Source: Knoxdaviesia capensis
Lineage: Eukaryota > Ascomycota > Sordariomycetes > Microascales > Gondwanamycetaceae
DNA length: 64,000 nt
Direction: 5' to 3'
Assembly (NCBI GenBank): GCA_001510575.1
Contig: LNGK01000003.1
Span: forward strand, 2,581,369 to 2,645,368
This document shows, one piece after another, positions 1 to 10,577 of this stretch. Under the pieces are notes generated by a model. It did not search any database, had not been told where the DNA came from, and was given only the letters and a program-made list of their open reading frames with translations. Numbering within the stretch: the first letter of the stretch is position 1; each line of letters begins with the position of its first letter. The position numbers and the translations under genes are program-made.

Positions 1-639
1 AGGTAATTAGTAGCTATTCCTAGCTACCTTTTCTACGTTAATTAAGTACTTCTATATCTTAGGAGCGACTTATTTCTTTAATTTTCGATACTATTTCGCT
101 TTCTATTATATAATAAGCGAATACGTTATAGTAAAGACCCCTTTATATAAGCTTACCTCTACGGTCCGTCTTACTTTTAAGTAGTAAGAAGGCCTAGATA
201 TACTCTAAGCTATAAGTCGTTAATTAGAACGCCTTATCCCTACTAAGTACTTATCTAAGCCCTCTAAGTAGTAGAGTAATTCTAAGAGAGGTAATTCCCG
301 AGGTTACGGTAACCGCTCGACCTTATAGAGGGCTTCTACTTCTTCTTCTTTAACGAGTATAACGCCTACCCTACCTATTCCCTCTTCTAATACCGTACTT
401 AACGATAAGTATTAGGCTAGAGTTATTATCTTTTAACCTATACCTAAGTAAGCTATAGTTTTATTTACTACTTATATAAGTAGTTAATCGCGTTTCCGTA
501 ACTCTATTATCCTTAATAGTAGTTCTACGCTATATATTATTAACGACGTTAATCTCCTAACCGAAATCGTCTACGTAAAGCTAAGTAAGGCTATCTACGC
601 TAGTCCTAGCTCTTTTCCGATCGTAGCCTAAGGTAAGTA
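1..639. repeat. Unidentified RIP-mutated repeat left of element A
   Basis: This AT-rich DNA has the same loss of CA/TG as the rest of the block, so it was probably repetitive, but it does not match the LTRs or the internal parts of the element copies that I could compare by eye on either strand. No reading frame is open. It may be the end of a different transposon that continues outside the window. Confidence 0.5.
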
Positions 640-922
640 TGTGGATCCCTAATAGGTTAGAGTGCATTATAATTACGTATAAACGTATACTAATGCACGT
701 GGATACTACCTAGCGGTAAGTATTTAGGTATATATCTATATATATATAAATACCTTAAAGAGCTAGTAAAAGACCTATAAAAGGTAGATATCTACCGCGC
801 TTTTATAGGAAATATCTTAAGATAGAAAAAATCTAAGCTTCCCTTTATATATATTTCTCTATACGTACCTTATAATTATAACTTATTTATTAGTCCTTTA
901 GACTATATATCTAGGAATTATA
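640..922 (+). repeat. 5' LTR of copy A
   Basis: The LTR starts TGTGGATCCC and ends ..GAATTATA. Its first 75 bases still hold several TG and CA pairs (for example at 640-644 and around 700), so this end is less RIP-mutated than the 3' LTR of the same copy, where the matching bases read TATAGATCCC. Confidence 0.9.
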
Positions 923-1899
923 AAAAATTTATTTTTTATAAGCGTAATACTTATACTATTAATCTCTTATTAACCTTCCTTTAAAGCCTAACCGTCGTAA
1001 TCGACTACCTTTCCTCTAGGTTCGAGTCCTAATCGATACGTAATCGACTAATATCTCGACTTTCCTTTCTTTTAATTTAGAATTTACCTCCGCTAATAGC
1101 TTTACTACTTTCCGCTACGGTAAACTACGAATTACCCTTCTTTTATAAAAAACCTCTTCTATTTAACCTCTTTTTAGTAACGAAAGCACGTTAAATAAAT
1201 ATCTTTTATTTTCCTTCTTTTAATTCCGTCCTTACCGAACTAATAGCTAATTAACTACTATTACTCCGGTGAAATACCGAATTACCTTACCTTTACCGAC
1301 GTTTTATACGCCTCCCGCGTACCTTTCCTATACCTCCTAAGCTATCGGATATTACTAATAGGTTCGAGTCCTATTACTAAATATTTAATAGCTAATCCCT
1401 CTATTTTTATTTATTTCTATAACTTTTCTTTTATTTTACGACTTTACCTATTTATTTCTACGACTTTTTCTAGTTATTTCTAAGACTCCTACTATTCCGA
1501 TAACTAACGTCTTAATATTTCTACTATTTTCGATTATTTTCTACTACCTCCGTTTACGGATTTCCTTTATTACCTATTCTCCTATTCTATTTAATTCTAA
1601 TTACTAATCCGCCTCTTATTCTAAGACTAACCCGCTTTTATACCCCCTTTATACCCCGTTTATATACTAATAGTCTTATTTCTTATTTTACTAGCCCTAT
1701 TTCTTTTCTAATAGTTATCTTTTCTACCGCTCTTTTCCCCTATTATTAACCTTATAAATCTAGACTATCTAACTATTATAACTATTACGCTCTAGTTTTC
1801 CCTATTTATTCCCTTTCGCTCCTACTTACTATCGGTTTATATCCCTAACCCCCTATTTCCTAGCGAGCCTAGACCGCTAATATCCGCTTTTACGTTAAA

Positions 1900-3900
1900 T
1901 ATTAGATAAAGAATAACGTGTTCTACGTAAAAGAGATAAAAGTATTACCTATAACCTTAAAGCCTTAAGTAAGGTAAGCGCTATAACTAACTTATAAACT
2001 AGTAAGTCACTAGTTAAGGAGCTATAACCCCCTATAGAAGTAACCCCTATTACGTATAATCGTTAGATAATAATAGGATAAGGGAAAGGAAAGGCTATAG
2101 ATAACGGGATAAATATTCTACTAGTATAGCCGGCTAGTAATCTACCGCCTTAATATACCGAGTCTATTACGATCGAGGAATTAAAGTAAATAATAAAAGC
2201 GCTACTTACGGACTATATAGAGTCTAACTTTAATAGATAAGCGAGAAAGAAAGAGCGTGCCGATAATATAAATACCGTTATTAATACGATAATAGAAAAG
2301 CTTCTAGAAAAGCTAATAGACGCTATAAGCCGTAGTAACTCACTAGTTATAGCTATAGCTACCTTATCCTCTTTTCCTACTCCCTCGTTATTATTAGCTA
2401 GTCCGTAGATAATAAGACTACTATTACTTACTAACCTAAGTAGAAAGAGCCCCCTTTCTAGCGTAACTATAGCTAATAACCCGTTATTACCTATAACTAG
2501 CGTCTAACTAACGAGAAACTAGCCCTCGGTACCGTATATTATATTATAAATACTAAGAGGCATAAGTAGTACGGTTCTAGAAGGATAATAAGGTTATATA
2601 TATAGATAAGGAGTATACGATAGTAGTATATTTCTAATATTTCCTATACTATTCTAGCGAATACCCTTATAAACGATACCCCCTAAAGTAATATTTTAAG
2701 CGAAATTATATCTAGGACCTAAAAGTAAACCGTTTACTAATATTAGTATTAACGGCTTTATACTACTATTATAGCTAGCTATTAAAGGACGATTCCTAGG
2801 CCCTCGTTTAGAAAACGGGAATTTAGCTATCGAAAGTAATTTAATAAAGTATAATATACCTCTAATAAACGATAAGTACGCTATCAGGTAGTATTAATAC
2901 CTCTAAGCGACGTTTCTAAAGCTAATACTCCTATCGGATATTAGTAATAGAGAGGATCGTAAGAAAAATAGAAAAAAAGCTATTAGTTAGCTATAAAGCG
3001 ACTACTTAAGTAAGGTAGACTATATAGTTATAGTATAATTAATACGTATTTAGACTTACTTATATAAATCTATAATTCTATATATATATTAGACGTCTCG
3101 AATACTACTAGTAATTAGAGGCGAATTTATACCCCTTTAGTATTTTATACGATAGTATACCAATATACTATAGCTTATACTAATAGAATCTATACTAATA
3201 TTTATTTCTAATCGTATACTAATATCTACCCCTTCGCGCGTATTTATAGCTCTCGCGTTTAATTATTAGAATAAGTCTAAATATAAAGCTATTAAACTTT
3301 TAGTTAAAATAATATAGAATTCTACTAATAACTTACTCGAAACACACTATATTCGACGTATAGTAAAGGATATTCTACGCTATAATATTACGGACTTATA
3401 GTATAAGATATAGTAGGATATAACCCCTAACTCTAATATCTATACTATAGTTAATACTACCTACTACCTATTAAAGACTAGATAATTATACGCCGCTTAG
3501 CTAAATAGTATACCGAAGACTAAGAAGGAAGGAGAAACGTTATAATTTAGAACCTATAAAGAAGCACTTAATTATATTACGTAAGATAAAGATAGAGATA
3601 AATCTACGTATTTCCGGTATAGAAAGATAGGTTATTAAGTTCGCGAATATATAGAGCTACGTACCGAGAATAACGATTAACGTTAAAAAGCGCGTTAGAA
3701 CACGCGTTTCACGATAAATCGAGGCCGAACGATAGATAATCGTAGTTATTCCCGCGAGCCTCGTAACTATTCTCGAAATACCTCCCGCGACTATAACTAT
3801 TTATAAAGACCTTCTTATAACCGAAAGATATACTATTCCCTTACTCCCTACCCCTCTAGGAATAAAGATAGACTAATAATAGATAAAGGATAGCGGAATA
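1900..3900 (+). pseudogene. Degraded gag-like region of copy A
   Basis: This part precedes the protease and contains a recognisable relic of a CCHC zinc knuckle at 3609-3650: the codons now read Y-F-R-Y-x4-G-Y-x4-Y, where each Y stands at a place expected for Cys or His and can be explained by a single TG-to-TA or CA-to-TA change. A zinc knuckle of this kind is usual at the end of Gag in Ty3/Gypsy elements. Many TAA/TAG codons interrupt the frame. Limits are approximate. Confidence 0.7.
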
Positions 3901-6900
3901 ATAGGAGAGGGGATAAGAAGCCTACTATTTATAGCATATATCCTATATAGAAAGAAGACTTATCTCCTAAAGGATCTCCCCTCTTAGAAGCTACGGGCTT
4001 AGACGTAGATAATAACTACTTCACTAACGTTACCTACTATTCTATACTATTTATAACCCCTTCGGTAGAGGAATTAACGTTAATTAGTAAGATACTAATA
4101 AAGTAGCTACGACGCGAAGGATACCGTAAACGATACCGCCTCTATACCGGTTTACTAACGAATAACTAACGAACGCCGCTTATAATATTTATTAATACCG
4201 GAATAACTAGCGTATTCGTCTCTAAATCGTACGCCCGTCGCTATTTAGCGCTATACCGGTCCGCTAACCCCCTACGCCTTAATAGCCTAGGCGGTAATAG
4301 TAGCTTCGCTATTATTAACGATATCGTTATTTCCTTCCGATTAACGACTATTAACGGACTATCCGAAGTTATTTCTATAGTAGCTAGCATTATTACCGAC
4401 GGTACCTACCCTACCGACCTAACTATCGGCTAAAGCGGAGCTACGAAGCTTAGTTATACTAACGCTAATAGCACGATAAAGCTTATACTCCTACGCGATT
4501 CCCCCGTTATTCTATATTTCTACCCTCCCTAGAGACGAGATAATATCGCTATTACCTATACTACCTCTACTACCGATTCTAGTNAACCCTAAGAAACCCT
4601 AAGTAACCCTAAGTAACCCTAAGTAACCCTAAGTAACCCTAAGTAACCCTAAGTAACCCTAAGTAACCCTAAGTAACCCTATACTACCTCTACTACCGAT
4701 TCTAGTCTAATAAATATTACTTCTTCTTACGATAATATCACCTCTTTTCACGATAATCCTACCTCTTTCTACGATAAGAACCTCCCTTTACCTCTATCGA
4801 TATATATTTATAGTATTTTACTTACGGATCCTAACACCTATACCCTCTCCTATATTACCTCCGAATCGTTTCCCTTTATTATATACCTCGCTAAGTAATA
4901 GTATAATAATACTTCTTTACCTTAATAAACGTTTCCTAGAATAGTAAATACTAACTAAGTAACTATCGAATTTAACGAAGAGCTATTACTTAAATATAAG
5001 AAATAACTATTACTTACGAAAGAGCGTACGAAACGTGACGCTATTTATAGTACCCGTATTATTATAGAAAACTAATAAAAGAAAGTAAATACCGAAGCCC
5101 TAATAATTATATAAAAGGCCTTCGATAATAATACCTTCGTCTTTATTCTATAGTATTTCGATACTAGATTAGACGTAAGGCCCGTACTTAGTATAATATT
5201 AAGACCGCTAATACTAAACCTAGATCTCTCCCCCTACGCCGCTATAGCCCCTACTAACGTAAAATTATAAAGGAATTTACTAATAAACTACTCTTACTTA
5301 GTATTATTCGATACGCTATTAACTCCCTATAATCCGTACCTATACTATTACTACCTAAGAAGCCCCTCCTTAATAATAACTAGCTTAGATACCGTTTCGT
5401 AATTAATTACTATACGTTAAATAAAATTACGTGAAAGGTAGCCTATCTACTACTAAATATCGAGGATTCCCTCTAATAAGCCGCTAGATACTAATTCTAT
5501 ACCTTTCTTAACTTAGAAGACGGCTTCTAATAAATAGTTATAGACCCCGAGGTAATACTAAAGATAGCGTTTTCTACGTTATTTAGATAATACGAATAGC
5601 TTTATATACTATTTAGCCTTATAAACGTACCTATAACCTTCTAGCGTTTTATAAACGAGGTCCTTAAGTTAATACGTACCTTTATTATAGGCCTTTTAGA
5701 CGATATTTATATTTAAAGTAAGATAATAATAGAATTAGTTAAGAGAATAATCGCTATTCTACGCTAATTAAGCCGCTATCGACTATTATTAAACCTTAAG
5801 AAGTACGAATAGTTCGTTAAAGAAGGTAAGTTCTTAAGAATAATTATCTCTATCTATAGTATTCGTCCTAACCTTAAGAAAGTAGCTACTATCTACGAAA
5901 AACTAACGCCTACTACTACTACCGAGATCCGTAGCTTTTTAAATACCGCTAGCTATTTACGCCGTTTTATCCCCTATTTCATATATAAAGCGCGTCTACT
6001 CTATAAGTATACTAGAGTAGATAAGCCTAAAGGCGTATAAGTATAGCTAGATAATAAGTTATTATAAGCCTAGCGCGATATTCGCGATACTATAGCCTCC
6101 CTCCCGGAGCTACGTAACTACGACTATATACTCCTATCGGTACTTAAGACTAACGCTTCTAATTATACTATCGGTACTACGTTATTCTAACTATAACGCG
6201 ATTCTAATAATAAACGTAGCGTTTTACGCCTAGTTACGTATTTTAGCGCCGTTTTATTAAAGACCTAGTAGCGATATAATACTTAAGAGAGAGAAATACT
6301 TACCGTTATTATATTATTATAGTATTAGAGGAGTTAGTTAGAGGCCGCCGAGATTACTATTATTACTAACTATAAAACCCTATACCTTTTTACTACTAAG
6401 TAGGAATAGCTAGCTAGAATATTACGATTTCTCGATATAATCGTATACTATAGCGTACGTATTTACTACCGATCTAGTAAGGCTAATACTTTAGCTAATT
6501 AATTATTACGGCCGCGTATAGATATAGCGCTCGTAATAAATAAGGAGGAAGGGTATAAAACGAATAATAATAATACGTTAACTAACGCCTTTCCTACTAC
6601 TAATAACGAGACCCCTAGACTACTAAACTAACGATTTAAGATACGTCTACTAGCGTAACTACCGTAAAACGACGCCGAATAGCCTCTAAGTAATACTATA
6701 AATACTAAATAACCTATAAACGATACGCTAATCGCCCCTAATATTAAGAAGTTAGATAACCTTAGATAGTATAACGTCTAGGATATTATTAACTACCTAG
6801 AGAATAGCTATCTACTCCCCTATCGTATCCCTTTAACCTTCGTTTAGGACTATTTCGCTATTTTTTATAGCGAAGTATATACCGTTATTAACCGTATCCT

Positions 6901-8080
6901 AATAAAGATATTAACGTACGAGGCCTCCGTTTTAGAAGCTATTAAGGTCTATAAGCTAGAAGGCTATACGCGCGTTAGTACCCTATATACGCTATTAGCT
7001 AAACGAGTATAGTATCCTAACTTAATTTTAGTTATAAATAAGGCCATTCGATAGTATATAGAATATTAATTACTATAAAAGCCCCCTAAAGTAATAGAAT
7101 CGCTACGACCGATACTAACTATATGATTATTAGTACGCTAGGGAATAGACTTTACTAGCCGTTTTATTATTAATAGTAAACGGATATAGCTATTAACGGT
7201 AGTCGAGTACGCTACTAGCTACGTTATAGTAGCTATAGACCCTTATAATAGTACCTTAGCTACTACGAAATTACTAGTAGCACGTATTTACGTAGTATTT
7301 AGACCGTTAATCGAGATTATTACTAATAATAGTACCCCCTTTAACTCTAATAAATTTAGGACCCTCCTCGCTAACTATAACCCCCCTATATAATAGTATC
7401 GTATAACGATATACTATCTATAGACGAATAGCCGAGTTAAGCGCTTTAATAAGTAAATTAAGTATATCGCTAGCCGTCTAGCTAATACTAATACTAAAAA
7501 CTAAGAGGATATCGATTAGCTAATAATTATTCCTAAAGCTATACGTATCTACTTAAATAGACCGTAAATAAGTAGCTTTTCCCTATATTACTTACTTTTT
7601 AGTACTAAGCCCTACGATAGCGCTACCTATATTACTACGCTATACGAACGGGAGCCTACTATAGACGAAGTTATCGCCTCCTAGTAAGATTTAGCTCGCG
7701 AAAGATAGTTATTTAAGACTATTCGCCTATTATCTAACTCTATAAAGGTATACCGAATATATATCCGTACTATACTATAGAACGATAAGGCTACGTATCG
7801 TATTTTTAGTAAAGGCGACTAGACGTTACGATATCGACCGTAAAAGTATAAATACGAGCTATTCTACGATAGACCGTAGCTTATTATCGACGTTTACTAA
7901 GGTAATACCTATATTCTAGAGTTATTAGGCGGTTATCGGCTTAATAAATACTATAATAAGTTTAACCTATTCCTAGCGTACGTTAAGGATAGCTAGCCTA
8001 TTCGTAGCCTTTAGTATACTAGTTATCGCCTTCTCGAGCTAGATCGTAAGCGTCTATCGTCTATCGGTAGATAGTTACCT
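3900..8080 (+). pseudogene. Degraded pol region of copy A (PR-RT-RH-IN)
   Basis: Several motifs can be read through the RIP mutations. A protease active-site relic (I-N-T-G-I-T-S for the usual D-T-G-A) sits at 4191-4211. The reverse transcriptase runs through about 5420-5750, with its L-D-D-I box near 5696-5707. An RNase H T-N-A-S box is near 6150. The integrase zinc-binding part ends in an L-L-A-K-R..Y-P stretch at about 6979-7019, and the integrase core end (Y-x-x-x-T-N-x-R-V-x-R-F-N) is at 7398-7442. The PR-RT-RH-IN order defines a Ty3/Gypsy element. Stops occur where CAG, CAA or TGG codons are expected, as RIP would produce. Confidence 0.85.
4585..4680 (+). repeat. Telomere-like 10-bp tandem repeat with flanking duplication
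   Basis: About 9.6 units of AACCCTAAGT (first unit AACCCTAAGA) form a tandem array. It contains the CCCTAA hexamer of fungal telomeres, but with four extra bases per unit. An ambiguous base (n) is at 4584. The array is flanked by a 29-bp direct duplication, 4555-4583 and 4678-4706. The matching place in copies B (about 17,300) and E (about 27,950) has neither the array nor the duplication, so it is an insertion specific to copy A or an assembly fault. Confidence 0.9.
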
Positions 8081-9079
8081 TACCCTATATTATTTCTTTC
8101 TTTTTTTATTTTTTATCTATTATTTTACTTTTCTTTTATAATATTCGTTCTATAGTTATCCCTTATTTATATCCTAATCCTATCTATATCCTAATTTCCT
8201 TTATTTTATTTTTATTTTCGGCTACGCCTTACTATTAAGCTATACTATTTTCTCTTTTTAGAAATTTTATTTTATTATTCTTTTTTTATTTACTACTATT
8301 ACCGCTAATATTCCGCTTTTTATATACCTTTTCCGATTTTTTCCTACGTATTTCCTTACTTTTAACCTATTTTACTATATTAATAATTAATAGAACGCTC
8401 TAGACTTACCGCTACGCCTATATACTATTTTCTTTCTTTCTTCCCTTCTTTATTCTTAATTCCCGCGCTTTACGCTAGCTACCTATATTTACGTAGCTAA
8501 CTATCGTACTTTCCTATATTTATATAATAAAAGGAGGGGAAGGAGGTATTAATTATACTATCTAATACCGAATAGTATAATACCGCTATAGCACGATATT
8601 CTAAATACCGCGACTAACTTAAATATCCTTTATCCGGCTATCCCTTCCGTCTTCCGGGACCCGCTTTTCTTAGTAACTACCTAGTTTAATAGCTATTAGG
8701 ACTATATTAGCTAATAGAAGGACTACTATAGTACGATAAACGCCGTAATAACCTTACCTTTTATAATAAAAAGCTAAATTCTTTCTTATTTATAATAAAT
8801 AAAGAAACGAATAGTTATATAACTAACGAAGAAGTATAAGAAGCTAGCGATCTCTAGCTATAAACGATTTAGAATTAGATAGTTCTTTATCTCTCTTATT
8901 ATTACTATCTCTTTCTTATCTATCTTTCCTATTACTAGTACTATTAATAGCTATTCTACTTACTAAGCCTACTATTTATACTATAAACGATAATAATATC
9001 TCTTAATAGCCTACTAATAATAATAATAATAACGCTAATAGTACTCTATTACCTACTATAGCCGCTATTCCCCTTACTA

Positions 9080-9830
9080 CTACTCCCGCTACGAACGTAC
9101 TACGCGTTACTACTATAGTCGGAGCCGTCGAGCCGATTCTATATACCCGATACGTACTAAGACGTATTAAATACCCGGGTATTCTCTACTATCGATACGT
9201 TATTAATAACGTTATATAGAATACTTATACTAAATACTATAACTATTAAGCTAGTTACTAGGTACTTAGTAATATATCGGCCGAAATAGATACCTTTATA
9301 GATACTAATGAGAATTAGATTAATACGCTAAGTACGTAAACCTAAGCGCTACGGGATATCGCTATAGCTAAGTATCTACTCGTCTATAATAAAGGCGTTA
9401 CGGCCGCTAATTAGAAGTTAAATAGCGAGGAATTTAATAACGCGAGCCGTTTTATTAATATCGTAGCTATACTATATACCTTCGTAGGACTCCCCGTACC
9501 CGTTTAACCGACTATTATACGCCTACGGCGTACGGCTTTAGCGCTAGCCCCGATTACGGTATACCTATTACCTCTCTTTTTAGCTACTAAGGCCGCTAAA
9601 ATTAATATTATTAAGGGAGGACCCCCGCTAGTACCTACTCTACTAATAGTAGTACCCGCTATACTAGTCGTTATAGTACTAATACTAGCCGGTAGAGCCG
9701 CCGTTATACCGGTAATACTAGTATTTATATTAATAGCTATACTAATAGTAGCTACCGCTATCGTAATAGTACCCCCTTTCCTTAACGCCCCGGTCCCCGC
9801 TACCTTTATAGCCTAATTCCCTAGCGTAGC
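9080..9830 (+). pseudogene. Extra reading frame 3' of integrase in copy A, unknown product
   Basis: Beyond pol there are about 2 kb before the 3' LTR. One frame from about 9,085 keeps long runs of sense codons broken only by TAG/TAA, the RIP-type replacement of CAG, CAA or TGG. The same frame is recognisable in copies B (about 21,675-22,420) and E (about 32,332-33,060). Its second half (9,600-9,790) now reads as Leu/Ile/Val-rich, but these codons are CTA, ATA and GTA, which RIP makes from CCA, ACA and GCA, so the original was probably rich in Pro, Thr and Ala. I do not recognise a family. Confidence 0.6.
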
Positions 9831-10294
9831 GCCCGCTTATATTAACTAATAATAGGTAGATAAGTTACGTAATCGCTACTTATATAGTATAGTATAAGCT
9901 ATTACTATCCGACTAGGCGTCGTAGTATTCTTAATCCCTCTTAATACTATCTAATACTAAGGTATTTATATCGTTAGACGGATAAAACGGTACCTATAGC
10001 TACTTAAAACGCTATAAATAGGAAGTTCCCTTTTATTATATAGATACCTATTTTCCTATCGGTTACTATTATTATTCCTATCTAACTACTATTTAGACTC
10101 GCTTTATATTATATTTCTTTCTATACGCTTAGAAAAGTCGAAAAAGATAAAAAAAAAGAAGACCCCTAGAAAAATATAAAAATAATTAAAAATCGCTCGT
10201 AGTACGAGTATAAAATCATATAGAGGGAAGTCCTTTTAATATCCTTTACTAGTTAAAGGTAGATCGCGGACGATCTAGTTAAGAAAGGGGATCT

Positions 10295-10577
10295 TATAGA
10301 TCCCTAATAGGTTAGAATATATTATAATTACGTATAAACGTATACTAATATACGTAGATACTACCTAGCGGTAAGTATTTAGGTATATATCTATATATAT
10401 ATAAATACCTTAAAGAGCTAGTAAAAGACCTATAAAAGGTAGATATCTACTACGCTTTTATAGGAAATATCTTAAGATAGAAAAAATTTAAGCTTCCCTT
10501 TATATATATTTCTCTATACGTGCCTTATAATTATAACTTATTTATTAGTCCTTTAGATTATATATCTAGGAATTATA
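10295..10577 (+). repeat. 3' LTR of copy A
   Basis: It matches the 283-bp LTR at 640-922 along its full length, with extra CA/TG to TA changes. A purine-rich stretch lies just upstream. Confidence 0.9.

Larger units (their letters stand above)
640..10577 (+). mobile_element. Ty3/Gypsy-type LTR retrotransposon, copy A (complete, RIP-inactivated)
   Basis: Two direct 283-bp LTRs (640-922 and 10295-10577) enclose an internal region read on the + strand. A purine run, AAGAAAGGGG, lies at about 10281-10290 just before the 3' LTR and fits a polypurine tract. Inside, the degraded motifs come in the order zinc knuckle, protease, reverse transcriptase, RNase H, integrase, which is the Ty3/Gypsy order. 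The 9.9 kb length is large for a fungal Ty3 element, partly because of about 2 kb between the integrase and the 3' LTR that includes another reading frame. The flanks (AAGTA left, AGTCT right) show no clear target-site duplication, so one side may be rearranged. Every frame has many TAA/TAG codons, so the copy cannot make its proteins. Confidence 0.9.

Noticed and set aside
1300..1380. Functional tRNA gene in the element leader
   Set aside because: Only the T-arm-like part is present; I could not find matching acceptor, D and anticodon arms at tRNA spacing.
4585..4680. CRISPR array
   Set aside because: The repeats are head-to-tail 10-mers with no spacers, and the genome is fungal.
9600..9790. 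Transmembrane envelope-like domain in the 3' frame of copy A
   Set aside because: The hydrophobic run is made of CTA, ATA and GTA codons that RIP creates from CCA, ACA and GCA, so the hydrophobicity is probably an artefact.
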